Assembly: GCF_003096415.1 (NCBI RefSeq)
Contig: NZ_QEKH01000019.1
Span: 35,598 to 99,597 of the forward strand
Length of the DNA stretch: 64,000 nucleotides
Source of the DNA: Victivallis vadensis
GTDB lineage: Bacteria; Verrucomicrobiota; Lentisphaeria; Victivallales; Victivallaceae
Direction: 5' to 3'
The position numbers were made by a program, and so were the translations under genes. The notes under the pieces were generated by a model. The model worked only from the letters and a program-made list of their open reading frames with translations, did not search any database and was not told the origin of the DNA. Below are positions 19,701-27,691 of the stretch, piece by piece. Positions within the stretch are counted from its first letter, which is position 1. Each line of letters begins with the position of its first letter.

Positions 19701-20168
19701 CTTCAAGCCGAACTGGATATTCGCCTCCAGATTGTATCGGCGCAGCACGCCGGTCGCATTGCCGAACCGGCGGATGGTCTGTAAATCGCTGCAATCGCCA
19801 AGCACGATGTCCAGCTCTTCCGGCAGCTCCTCCCGATAGCGGTACAGCAGATCGGCCGCCGACTGCGTCAGGCAGATCACCAGATCGTAACGTTTTTTCT
19901 TCAGGTCATCGAGCACCAGGAACCGGAACTGCTCTCCCGACTCCTTATTCCTGCCTCCGAGCGAAACCGATGTGACGATCGGCGCCCGCGCCTCCGGCTC
20001 CTCGCGGTAATAATCGAGTATGCGGTCGGAGAGCAGGGTCGGCCAGCGGTAGTTCGCATCGAAATCCCGCAGCAGCAGAACCCGCTTCGGCCGCATTTCC
20101 GCCTCCGCTCCGGCCAGCAAAATCAGCAGGCCGAACAGCAACATTCCCGCGAATACGATTTTCTTCAT
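16773..20168 (-). CDS. Hybrid sensor histidine kinase with periplasmic ABC-substrate-binding-like domain
   Basis: The 1131-residue protein has a signal peptide (IVFAGMLLFGLLILLAGA), a periplasmic region like the ABC_sub_bind fold (about 30-320, starting RVLLLRDFDANYRWP), a membrane helix (LLFLLLTALVVVALVAEVL), PAS domains (about 360-750), a HisKA box MSHEIRTPLN with His772, an ATPase domain (LLNLIGNAVKFT, DSGVGID, GSGLGLAISKRLIEQ) and a C-terminal receiver with Asp1064 in MTDLWMPDRNG. It should sense a periplasmic ligand and pass phosphate to its own receiver. No DNA-binding output or separate regulator is nearby. Start 20168 follows GGGAGG; the earlier ATG at 20312 lies inside the peptidase gene. 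It is 29 bases after that gene. Confidence 0.92.
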   Translation of the reverse strand: MKKIVFAGMLLFGLLILLAGAEAEMRPKRVLLLRDFDANYRWPTLLSDRILDYYREEPEARAPIVTSVSLGGRNKESGEQFRFLVLDDLKKKRYDLVICLTQSAADLLYRYREELPEELDIVLGDCSDLQTIRRFGNATGVLRRYNLEANIQFGLKLFPETERILVAVSGDDETGRLVEETRRSLAGKGLPPVEFVAGTQITGAELIGKMKALPERSFAVISNWIEKESGEYSSAPFLLSRVRQVYPGPVLSPVDTTLGSGLLGGVMFLHQDYAREICMAVDRCLAGESPGHIPVSSCEPVPVVDAREAARLGVPLDSLTAATRIIHAPPPFLDRAGIRLLFLLLTALVVVALVAEVLRRQRNRYAALNRRKLALLNAITDGIIETDADGVVLDMNPAAEAVTGISLKEAAGMSVEMLLPLFSSKDHAPLPSLVAEALHSDRLVSAGEHAELRRRDGGRFHVSLSAVRLCRKKTDSTCSVLLVLRDTTAEYRQKRELAMRNGMLELAARISGLSCFICRSDGTGIELARYQPIWPKEDGRPVPPEKFMFAEDAEELRRAWQELRSNRRKEVSLSFRSNYYGETRYYSMRVVPSKDFYSTGHRRYFGILQDFTHVRMNEQKYQNTWSLLQLILDNLPCGIFVKNPDDGGRYVLCNRMFGSIVGVDSRAIAGKTDWELFKAAGEAARFSADDREVIETGASIDKTELYTGADGVVRTSRTIKSRLIQQDGSRLLVGLSIDIFRQVEVERKLSRALEQARLAAQAKSTFLATMSHEIRTPLNAVIGLSDLLRSPRISDAQRVAFSEAINTSGKALLQLINDVLDLSKIEAMKMELRPGPVSLTQLLSEVHQIFAQSAADKGLEFEFVPPEPEPPKLLLDEVRVRQVLLNLIGNAVKFTTRGFVKLECALGFNRTPDCEVLITVADSGVGIDPEFMAHLFEPFRQAVNADSRSFEGGSGLGLAISKRLIEQMNGTLDVESSLGVGTTFTVRLHRVPIVEEQPEEPPPPPVPVGEFPGVEVLVVDDAEVNCMVLESVLKRLGCSVRTAFSVDEALEKVARKHPDLVMTDLWMPDRNGADLARALKQDPATADIPVLLVTADTEMTGDADDTQFSTVIYKPINIARISAALKNTLNR

Positions 20169-20197
20169 CTTGCGCCTCCCCTGCCTTCCTATCGGCG

Positions 20198-21685
20198 TCA
20201 GAGCGCCGAATATTTGCCCTTCAGATAGGTCAGGAACTGTTCCGAATCGATCGAACGCCTGCCGGTAATCTTCTCCAACAACACCGGCGGCTCGTATTTC
20301 GCCCCGTGGCAATGGACCCGGCGGCGCAGAAACTCCAGCAGCACCCGGAAGTTCCCCCGCGCCAACTCCTCCTCCAGCCCCGGAACCGTGCGGCAGGCGG
20401 CGTTCCAGATCTCCGCGCCGATCAGGTTGCCGAGCGCATAGGTCGGGAAGTAGCCGAAGTCGCCCAGCGACCAGTGGATATCCTGCAGCACGCCGACGGT
20501 GTCGCTCCGCGGGGTCACGCCGAGATACTCCTGCATTTTCGCATTCCAGTGTCCGGCCAGCTCGGAAGCCGGAATCCGCCCTTCCAGCAACCCCAGTTCC
20601 AGTTCATAACGCAGCATGATGTGCAGATTGTAGGTCGCTTCATCCGCCTCGGTGCGGATTTCCGACGGGACCACCCGGTTGACCGCCCGGTAGAACCGCT
20701 CCAGCGACACATCCCCCAGCTGCTTCGGGAATCGCTTCTGAAACGCGGGGTAGAAGAAACGCCAGAACGGCAGCGAACGCGCCACCTGATTCTCCCACAG
20801 CCGCGACTGCGATTCGTGGAATGCGTAAGAGGCCCCCTCCGCCAGCGGCGTCCGGTCGAGCGCCGGATCGATTCCCTGCTCGTACAGCGCGTGGCCGCAC
20901 TCGTGCACCGTGCTCAACAGACAGGAGACCGGCAGCTCCGCATGAACTGCCGTGGTGATCCGCACGTCGGACAGGCCGAAACTGGTGGTAAAGGGATGCA
21001 CCGTCAGGTCAAGCCGCCCCCGTTTGAAATCATAGCCGAGCTTTTTGACCACCTCGCGGGAGAACGCCAGCTGGCTCGCGCCGTTGAACTTCTGGTGCAG
21101 AAAAGCGTCGTCCGCCGGACGGTCCGCCAACTGCCGCCCCAGTCCGGCCTGCTCGCGACGCAGCGGCTCGAAAATCCGGTCCAGCTCGGCGGCGGTCATG
21201 CCGGGTTCGTAATCATCCAGCAACGGATCGTAGATGCTCGCCGACGGCGCGAAAAGCTCCGCATAGCGGCGTTTCAGCTCCACGATCCGCGCCAGATGAG
21301 GAGCGAACAGTGTATAGTCCGCCGCCTGCCGCGCCCTGACCCACGCCGCATGGGCCTCCGCCGTGGTCCGGGCCAGTTGCGACACCAGCTTCGCCGGAAC
21401 CTTGTTCTTCTTCGCGAAGTCGCGCCGCAGCCGGGCCAGCAGCGCCCGTTCCGTCGAATCCTCCGGATAGTCCGCCGGTTCCAGCGTCTCGATCAGCCTT
21501 CCCAGCTTCGCGGCGGTGGATTTCGCGTGGATCACTCCGGACAACGTCTCGATCTGCGCCGCCCTGCCGTTTTCGGCGCCGGCGGGCAGATAGACCTGCT
21601 GGTCCCATTCCAGCAGCGCCAGAGCGGCTTTCAGGTCATGAATTTCAGCGACCAGCGCTTTCAGTTCCGCAAACTTCTTCTCCAT
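20198..21685 (-). CDS. Carboxypeptidase Taq-type metallopeptidase (M32)
   Basis: A cytoplasmic zinc carboxypeptidase that removes C-terminal residues with broad specificity. The zinc motif HECGH is near residues 261-265 in STVHECGHALYEQGID, preceded by the family signatures HPFTTSF and DVRITT, and the length (495 residues) is standard for M32. The start at 21685 (MEKKFAEL) is preferred because GGAGG lies directly before it; the upstream ATG at 21697 overlaps that ribosome-binding site. It is probably cotranscribed with the histidine kinase gene downstream. The region 5' of it is filled by a repeat array. Confidence 0.95.
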   Translation of the reverse strand: MEKKFAELKALVAEIHDLKAALALLEWDQQVYLPAGAENGRAAQIETLSGVIHAKSTAAKLGRLIETLEPADYPEDSTERALLARLRRDFAKKNKVPAKLVSQLARTTAEAHAAWVRARQAADYTLFAPHLARIVELKRRYAELFAPSASIYDPLLDDYEPGMTAAELDRIFEPLRREQAGLGRQLADRPADDAFLHQKFNGASQLAFSREVVKKLGYDFKRGRLDLTVHPFTTSFGLSDVRITTAVHAELPVSCLLSTVHECGHALYEQGIDPALDRTPLAEGASYAFHESQSRLWENQVARSLPFWRFFYPAFQKRFPKQLGDVSLERFYRAVNRVVPSEIRTEADEATYNLHIMLRYELELGLLEGRIPASELAGHWNAKMQEYLGVTPRSDTVGVLQDIHWSLGDFGYFPTYALGNLIGAEIWNAACRTVPGLEEELARGNFRVLLEFLRRRVHCHGAKYEPPVLLEKITGRRSIDSEQFLTYLKGKYSAL

Positions 21686-21749
21686 AGCTTCCTCCATCCG
21701 TTTGCATTTCCGGTCAATCTTTACTCCAATTTCACAGCGTTCCCCCGAT

Positions 21750-22287
21750 AGCCATGCCGCCTTCGCGGCAGGCGGGTCTTACGGCCTGACGGCCTCCAGA
21801 CCTTGTGCGCTACGCGGCCTGATTTTCAATCAGGCTCCGGTAGCTGGGCGCTGTAGCGCACAAGTGTCTCCGACGGCCAACGGTTTCGCCGTTGGATCAC
21901 GACCGGCAACGTGCCGGCGCGGAGTATTGCCGCTAGACTCCCCACAGCCCATTATCAATACCCCCGGTTTTGAGATTTTTGCGCAGCAAAAAGCTCGAAA
22001 CCGCACCCGGCGCCGGCACCTTGCCAGTCGGGGGGACCGGGGGGGCGAAGCGCCCCCGGCCGCCGGAGGCAAAGCCCCAGGGGAAGCCTGCCGTTTTAAA
22101 GGCAGGCGGGTCTGTCCGCCCTGTCGGGCGGCAGACCTTGTGCGCTACGCGGCCTGATTTTCAATCAGGCTCCGGTAGCTGGGCGCTGTAGCGCACAAGT
22201 GTCTCCGACGGCCAACGGTTTCGCCGTTGGATCACGACCGGCAACGTGCCGGCGCGGGAAACCGCCCATAGACTCATCGCAACCCGT
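21750..22287 (-). repeat. Mosaic hairpin array, family A (copy A2), inverted
   Basis: About 540 non-coding bases between two minus-strand genes consist of the same hairpin modules as copy A1 in opposite orientation. Visible modules are GTCT/AGAC hairpins, CTTGTGCG/CGCACAAG around CCTGATT-TTC-AATCAGG, CCAACGG-TTTCG-CCGTTGG (21877-21895), CCGGCAACGTGCCGG, a GAG/TTTTTGC hairpin and CCGGCACCTTGCC. Within the array a 126-base segment (21797-21922) is repeated, apparently identically, at 22132-22257. The array ends at the stop codon of the esterase gene. Confidence 0.85.
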
Positions 22288-23256
22288 TTATTTTGCGGTA
22301 AAGGCGACGCTTTCCTTCAGCGCCCGGTCGAAGAAGGTGTCCAGCCCCGGCATCGAGATGAAAATATGCGGCGCGCCGTCGAAGCGGAGCATCCGCACAT
22401 CGACTCCGGCCGCCTTCATCCGGCGTCCCAGCTCCTCGCCCTGATCGCGCAGGATATCGTACTCCGACGTGATCAGCAGCGTCTTCGGCAGCCCTTTCAA
22501 ATCCGTTCCGAGCGGCGAGACATAGCGCTCCGCGCGCCGCGCCGCATCCGGCACATAGGCGTCGTTGAACGCTTCCATCAGTCTGGAATCCAGCGCATAT
22601 CCCTTGCCGTATTTCTTCCACGACTCCGATCTGTCCTGCTGCAGCGAGGCCACCGGGTAGAACAGGATCAGGCCGTCCACCGTCTTTTTGCGCTCGTCGA
22701 GCAGCCGCAGCGCCGCCGCCACCGCCAGGTTGCCGCCGGCGCTGTCGCCGGCCAGAATGATCCGCGCTCCCGGATAACGCTGCTTCGCCCAGTCATAGAA
22801 CTTCACCGTGTCATCCAGCGCCGCCGGATACGGATGCTCCGGGGCGAGCCGGTAGTCGCAGGCCGCGACCGCGACCTCCTCCTGTTCGGCCAGCGCCCCG
22901 CAGAAGCGCGAGCAGCTCGGAATCCCGCCCAGCACCCAGCCGCCACCGTGCAGATAGAGCACCAGCACCCGCACCGGGCCGGGCGTCCGGTAGAGCCGGA
23001 TCGGCAAGCCCTCGAAAGAAAGCTCCTCGGTGGTCACGCCGGAGGGCGGCACCGTATCGACCTTCCGGCTGTTGCGCACCTGTTTCAGCAGCGCGCCGTT
23101 CCCGGCGATCGCTTCGCGGATCGCCTTCGTCTGCAGTTCCGCCAGGCCCGAAGGCATACCGGCCAGAAAAGTTTGAGTTTCCGGATGAAGTTCACCCGCC
23201 GCCAGCGTCAGGGCGGCCACGGCCGCCAGACCGAAACAGATCAGTTTTTTTATCAT
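22288..23256 (-). CDS. Secreted alpha/beta-hydrolase (HSL-type esterase)
   Basis: A signal peptide (LICFGLAAVAALTLAAG) precedes an alpha/beta-hydrolase fold of the hormone-sensitive-lipase type. The oxyanion motif is LHGGGWVLGG, the nucleophile lies in GDSAGGNLAV, and EYDILRDQ and DGAPHIFI supply the expected Asp and His. The 322 residues fit. It probably removes short acyl groups, such as acetyl decorations on glycans, outside the cytoplasm. It stands between a repeat array and dxs and has no obvious operon partner. Confidence 0.9.
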   Translation of the reverse strand: MIKKLICFGLAAVAALTLAAGELHPETQTFLAGMPSGLAELQTKAIREAIAGNGALLKQVRNSRKVDTVPPSGVTTEELSFEGLPIRLYRTPGPVRVLVLYLHGGGWVLGGIPSCSRFCGALAEQEEVAVAACDYRLAPEHPYPAALDDTVKFYDWAKQRYPGARIILAGDSAGGNLAVAAALRLLDERKKTVDGLILFYPVASLQQDRSESWKKYGKGYALDSRLMEAFNDAYVPDAARRAERYVSPLGTDLKGLPKTLLITSEYDILRDQGEELGRRMKAAGVDVRMLRFDGAPHIFISMPGLDTFFDRALKESVAFTAK

Positions 23257-23413
23257 TGCAGCACCAGAAAGTTATAGGGTTCCTTGCTTTTCCGGGCACA
23301 CGATTCCGACAGGAAACCGCGCGCACGACATCCCCCCCGGGCTGTCCGTCACATCCTCCGTTCCTCAACGGAGCGCCACAGCAAATACAAATATGACAAT
23401 TCGGCTTTCTCCA

Positions 23414-25261
23414 TTACAGAGAGCCGAGTTTTTCTGCAACCGCTTCGGCGGTCAGGCCGAATTCGCGTTTCAGTTCTCCGACGCAGCCATGCGGAATCAC
23501 CCGGTCCGGCCAGCCGAAATGCAGCACCTTCCCATGCGGCGCGTCCGCCAATGCCTCGTCCAGCGCCGACGCCAGCCCGCCGGTGATCCGGTGATCCTCG
23601 ACCGTCGCGACCGGGCGACCCGAAGCGGCCAGCCGCCGCGCCGTTTCTCCGTCGAACGGAGCGAGAAAACGCGCATTCACCACCGTGCAGCTTCCCTTAC
23701 CGGCGACCTCCAGCAGCCTGGCGGCCTCCAGCGCGGTATAGACCTCCGGCCCCATCGCCCAGATCACCGGGCCGTCGCCTCCAGCGCGCACCACCTCGGC
23801 CCGCCCCAATTCCAGAGGCGGAACCGTTTCGGCCGGATCGGCCGGAGAGCCGCCGCGCGGATAACGGACCGCCGCCGGCGCTTTCAGTTCATAAGCGAAA
23901 TCCAGCATCAGCTCCAGCTCGCGCTCCGAGCGCGGCGCCATCACCGTCAACCCCGGCAGTTCCCGCAGGAAACCGAGGTCGTAGATGCCGTGGTGGGTCG
24001 GCCCGTCCTCCACCGCGCCGCCGCGGTCCAGCGCCAGAATCACCGGCTGTTTCGGCAGCACCACATCGTGATAGATCGAGTCGAACGCCCGCTGCAGGAA
24101 GGTCGAATAGATCGCGCACACCGGGCGCATCCCGCCCGCGGCCAGCCCTCCGGCAAAGGTCACCGCGTGCTCCTCGCAGATGCCCACGTCGAAGCAGCGC
24201 CCCGGAAATTTCTGCTGAAACCGGTTCAGGCCGGTTCCCGACACCATCGCCGCCGAAATCGCGGCGACCTCCGGGTGCGCCTCGCCGAGCCGGACCATCG
24301 CGTCGCCGAACGCGTTTGAAAAGGTCGGCCCTTCCGATTTTTTCAGCCTGCCGGTCGCCCGGTCGAACCCGGCCACGCCGTGGTAACGCGCCGGTTCCTG
24401 CCGCGCGAACTCGTAGCCGCGCCCCTTTTCGGTGATCACATGCACCAGAATCGGCCCCTCCAGCTCCCGGACCCGTTCCAGGGTACGCAGCAGATCCGGC
24501 AGCGAATGGCCGTTGATCGGACCGATGTAGCGGAACCCGAGCTGCTCGAAGACGATCCCCGGCAGGAAAATCCCTTTCAGCAGGTCCTCCGTCCGCTTGA
24601 TGAAGCGGTGGATCGCCTCATGCCGGGGCAATGTCTTGAGCAGCCGCTTCACCGTCATCTTGAACTTGTTGTAGGAACTGCCCGAAATCAGGCAGTTCAG
24701 GTAGTGCGCCATGCCGCCGACGTTCTCCTGAATCGACATCTTGTTGTCGTTCAGGACCACGATCAGGTTTTTGCCGTCGCGCGACGCGTTGATCATGCCT
24801 TCGAGCGACATGCCGCAGTTCAGCGCGCCGTCGCCGACCACCGCGACCGCCCGGTGCGGGCTTCCGCTGCGGCCGAACGCGGCGGAAAGCCCCACCGCCG
24901 TCGAAATCGCGGTTCCGGCATGCCCCGACGCGCCGACGTCGAACTCCGACTCCCACGCCGCCGGAAATCCGGCGCAGCCGCCGTGACGGCGCAGGGTTTT
25001 GAAAAACTCCCGGCGGCCGGTCAGAATTTTATGCGCGTAGGCTTGATGGCCGACGTCGAACAGCAGCCGGTCCTCCGGCACCTTGAACACCCGGTGCAGC
25101 GCAAGAATCAGCTCCACCGTGCCGAGGCTCGCCCCGAGGTGGCCGCCGTTGACGCTGACCGTCTCGATCACCAGCTCGCGGATTTCGGCGGCGAGCAGCT
25201 CAAGCTCCGTGACGGACAGCCCCGCGAGGTCTGCCGGTGAATTTATTTTTTCCAGATACAT
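23414..25261 (-). CDS. dxs: 1-deoxy-D-xylulose-5-phosphate synthase
   Basis: This thiamine-diphosphate enzyme condenses pyruvate and glyceraldehyde 3-phosphate, the first step of the MEP isoprenoid pathway. Visible landmarks are GGHLGASLG (catalytic His), the ThDP motif GDGALNCGMSLEGM...NDNKMS, and EEHAVTFAGGLAAGG with the catalytic Glu. With the start at 25261 (MYLEKINSPADL) it has 615 residues, the family norm, and AAGGA is seven bases upstream. An alternative ATG at 25297 also has a fair RBS and would add 12 residues. It follows the symporter gene by about 70 bases on the same strand. Confidence 0.96.
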   Translation of the reverse strand: MYLEKINSPADLAGLSVTELELLAAEIRELVIETVSVNGGHLGASLGTVELILALHRVFKVPEDRLLFDVGHQAYAHKILTGRREFFKTLRRHGGCAGFPAAWESEFDVGASGHAGTAISTAVGLSAAFGRSGSPHRAVAVVGDGALNCGMSLEGMINASRDGKNLIVVLNDNKMSIQENVGGMAHYLNCLISGSSYNKFKMTVKRLLKTLPRHEAIHRFIKRTEDLLKGIFLPGIVFEQLGFRYIGPINGHSLPDLLRTLERVRELEGPILVHVITEKGRGYEFARQEPARYHGVAGFDRATGRLKKSEGPTFSNAFGDAMVRLGEAHPEVAAISAAMVSGTGLNRFQQKFPGRCFDVGICEEHAVTFAGGLAAGGMRPVCAIYSTFLQRAFDSIYHDVVLPKQPVILALDRGGAVEDGPTHHGIYDLGFLRELPGLTVMAPRSERELELMLDFAYELKAPAAVRYPRGGSPADPAETVPPLELGRAEVVRAGGDGPVIWAMGPEVYTALEAARLLEVAGKGSCTVVNARFLAPFDGETARRLAASGRPVATVEDHRITGGLASALDEALADAPHGKVLHFGWPDRVIPHGCVGELKREFGLTAEAVAEKLGSL

Positions 25262-25329
25262 GAACCGTCCTTCAACACTGATCGATGCTTCTTCCATAAA
25301 ATAGCCTCTCAAGGCATTTTTGCAATCGC

Positions 25330-26925
25330 TCAGAAACCGAGGTTCACGCCGATCGACTGCAGAAACAGCGCAAGGATCACCACGGGCGCCACGAAGCGGA
25401 CCAGCAAGCCCCACAGGGTCATCACGGTCAGGCCATGATTCCGGGAGGAACGGTAGAGCGGCTCGCCGCGGAACCCGGAAAGATAAGTGATCAAATTTTC
25501 ATCCACCAGGCTTCCGGCGCTGATCCGCAGCTCGCGGCCCGCCTTGCGGGTGGTCCAGACCCAGCCGACGAAAATCGCGGTGAACAAGCCGCTCAGCGGC
25601 AGCATCCAGTTGCTGGTCACATAGTCGAGCAGCACGAACCAGTTTTTGCTCTTGACCTCACCGAACACATATTCCAGAACCCCGTGCACCCCCGGCAGGT
25701 GCTCCCAGGTGGCGCAGCTGACCGAGGTGAGCACGCCGAAGCCGCCGATGCCGACGTAGCAGAGAATCACCGCCACTGAACGTTTCAGCCCGAGCTGGTC
25801 GATCAGGAAGGTCACGCCGCACTCGAACAGCGACGCGGCGCTGGTCAATGCGGCGATGGTCAGCATCAGGAAGAAGAGCCCGGCCCAGAGCCAGCCGAAG
25901 CCGCCGGGGAAGTTGTAGAAGGTCGCCGGCAGCACTTTGAAGATCAGGCTCGGCCCATCGGAGGGATCAAACCCCATCGCGAACACCGCCGGGAAGATCG
26001 CCAGGCCGGCCAGCAGCGCCGCACCGGTGTCGAGCAGCACCACCCACAGCGCGGAGGTGAAGATGTTCTTGTCGCGCCCGAGATAACTGCCGTAGGTGAT
26101 GGTGATCGCCATGCCGAGGCTGAGGGTGTAGAACGCATGTCCCAGCGCCTCCAGCGCGCCCGCCGCGGTCAGTTTGGAGAAGTCCGGCGTCAGGAAGAAC
26201 GCGACTCCCTTTGAGGCTCCGGACAGCGTCACACCGCGCAGCAGCAGCGCGACCAGCAGGAAAAACAGCGTCGGCATCAGGATTTTGGACCACCGTTCGA
26301 TGCCGTTGCGGATGCCGCACCAGATCATCAGCGCGGCCAGCCCGAGGAAGAGCAGATGCCACCGGGTCACCTGCATCGGGTTGCCGATGAAATCGCTGAA
26401 AAGTTTCTCCGCCGACTCCACATCCGGCACATTCAGCTGGCCGGAAAACGCCTTGTACACATATTCGACGATCCAGCCGCCGATCACCGAATAGTAGGAG
26501 AGAATCAGCATCGCCGCGAACAGCGAAAACAATCCGACCGCCGCAAACCCGAGCTTCAGCACCAATGCCGACGCCGCGAAAGTCAGCAGTGCGAATCCCC
26601 ACTTGCCGGAACAGAGCATCACCAGCCCCATCCCGATCAACAGCCACCCCAACACTTTGGAGAGACGGCTGCGGCGCACCTCAAGCATCCTGAATGCTCC
26701 GTAGGGATTCTGCCGGGTCTTGCGGCCGATCGCCATTTCGCAGAGCATGATCGGCATGCCGAGCAAAAAAATGCAGAAAAGATAGACCAACACAAACGCG
26801 CCGCCGCCGTTCTGACCGGTGATGTAGGGGAACTTCCAGACATTGCCCAATCCGATCGCCGAACCGGCGATGGCCAGCACGAATCCCAGCGTGCTTCCCC
26901 AATTTTCGCGTTTTTTGACTTCCAT
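25330..26925 (-). CDS. Neurotransmitter:sodium symporter (SNF) family transporter
   Basis: A 531-residue inner-membrane protein with about 12 hydrophobic helices. The N-terminal signature WGSTLGFVLAIAGSAIGLGN and WKFPYITGQNGGGAFVLVY are the TM1 substrate/sodium-site hallmarks of LeuT-like carriers. It should import an amino acid or related amine with sodium. Specificity cannot be read from the sequence. It is on the same strand as dxs but unrelated in function, and is divergent to the thioesterase gene. Confidence 0.95.
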   Translation of the reverse strand: MEVKKRENWGSTLGFVLAIAGSAIGLGNVWKFPYITGQNGGGAFVLVYLFCIFLLGMPIMLCEMAIGRKTRQNPYGAFRMLEVRRSRLSKVLGWLLIGMGLVMLCSGKWGFALLTFAASALVLKLGFAAVGLFSLFAAMLILSYYSVIGGWIVEYVYKAFSGQLNVPDVESAEKLFSDFIGNPMQVTRWHLLFLGLAALMIWCGIRNGIERWSKILMPTLFFLLVALLLRGVTLSGASKGVAFFLTPDFSKLTAAGALEALGHAFYTLSLGMAITITYGSYLGRDKNIFTSALWVVLLDTGAALLAGLAIFPAVFAMGFDPSDGPSLIFKVLPATFYNFPGGFGWLWAGLFFLMLTIAALTSAASLFECGVTFLIDQLGLKRSVAVILCYVGIGGFGVLTSVSCATWEHLPGVHGVLEYVFGEVKSKNWFVLLDYVTSNWMLPLSGLFTAIFVGWVWTTRKAGRELRISAGSLVDENLITYLSGFRGEPLYRSSRNHGLTVMTLWGLLVRFVAPVVILALFLQSIGVNLGF

Positions 26926-27089
26926 CTTGCCGGCTTTTGCTCCTTCGGTTAAAATTCAGTTATCATCCTGATAATGTAGACTCTGAACCGGCTGTTTTCA
27001 ATATTGCGCGCCGCTTTTTTCGGCTTCCGGAATGAAATTTCAGCGAAAGAGTGTATATTGATCGGAAACACTACAGGAGTAAATTCACC

Positions 27090-27491
27090 ATGACAATCGA
27101 AGAAATCAAAGAAAAACTCAATCGGGACGACCGGTTCTGCCGGTACAATGAAATGCGGATCGACGTGATCCGCCCCGGCTATGCCGAAGCGGTGATGAAA
27201 ATCACCGAAAACAAGCTCAACGGCCTCGGAATCGCACAGGGCGGCGCGATCTTCACGCTGGCCGACCTCGCCTTCGCGGGAGCCTCCAACGCGGCGGGCT
27301 TCCGCACCGTGGCGTTCACTTCGAATATCTCGTTCATCCGTCCCGGCACCGGCAGGCGGCTGCGGGCGGTCGCCACGGAAGTCAGCCGCGGCCGCCGCAC
27401 CGGCGTCTACAGCGTGCAGGTGTTCAACGACGACGGCAAGGTGGTCGCCCACGGCACCACCACCGGATTCATCTCCGAAGAAAAGCTCTGA
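27090..27491 (+). CDS. PaaI-type hotdog thioesterase
   Basis: A 133-residue hotdog-fold protein. GIAQGGAIFTLADLAFAGASN matches the helical signature of the PaaI/4HBT group, in which the Asp of LAD is catalytic. It should hydrolyse acyl- or aryl-CoA thioesters in the cytoplasm. The ATG at 27090 is chosen because AGGAG lies about nine bases before it; an upstream in-frame ATG at 27051 lacks an RBS. A stem followed by a T-run (27497-27528) ends the transcript. Confidence 0.9.
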   Translation: MTIEEIKEKLNRDDRFCRYNEMRIDVIRPGYAEAVMKITENKLNGLGIAQGGAIFTLADLAFAGASNAAGFRTVAFTSNISFIRPGTGRRLRAVATEVSRGRRTGVYSVQVFNDDGKVVAHGTTTGFISEEKL

Positions 27492-27496
27492 ACATC

Positions 27497-27528
27497 CGCG
27501 CCTCCGGCGCAAACGGCGGCGCGTTTTT
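27497..27528 (+). terminator. Rho-independent terminator candidate after the thioesterase gene
   Basis: CGCGCC (27497-27502) pairs with GGCGCG (27518-27523) and is followed by TTTTT. It lies six bases after the stop codon and upstream of the LacI promoter. Confidence 0.6.
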
Positions 27529-27573
27529 ATCGACGCGAATGGCGGAAATTTCAATTATTTTTCCGTCTCCCTC

Positions 27574-27602
27574 TTGACATCTTCGTTTGAATTGGGTATA
27601 AT
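27574..27602 (+). promoter_or_regulatory. Consensus sigma-70 promoter of the LacI-type gene
   Basis: TTGACA at 27574-27579, exactly 17 bases, TATAAT at 27597-27602: a full-consensus promoter. A palindromic operator begins six bases downstream, covering the expected transcription start, which implies tight repression. Confidence 0.88.
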
Positions 27603-27607
27603 TAATA

Positions 27608-27624
27608 CAGAAATCGGATTTCTG
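27608..27624. promoter_or_regulatory. Operator palindrome O1
   Basis: CAGAAATCGGATTTCTG is a perfect palindrome apart from its central base. It covers the transcription start expected from the promoter at 27574-27602. The same half-sites recur at 27654-27672, so this is the likely binding site of the LacI-type protein encoded just downstream. Confidence 0.75.
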
Positions 27625-27653
27625 CCGGGAGTCCGATTCTTTTTTGAACTGCG

Positions 27654-27672
27654 GCAGAAATCTGATTTCTGC
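27654..27672. promoter_or_regulatory. Operator palindrome O2
   Basis: GCAGAAATCTGATTTCTGC repeats the O1 half-sites. Centres are 47 bases apart (about 4.5 helical turns). It lies 20 bases before the regulator start codon, pointing to autoregulation, with possible cooperative binding. Confidence 0.75.
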
Positions 27673-27691
27673 TTTATGCAAAGGTGAAGCT

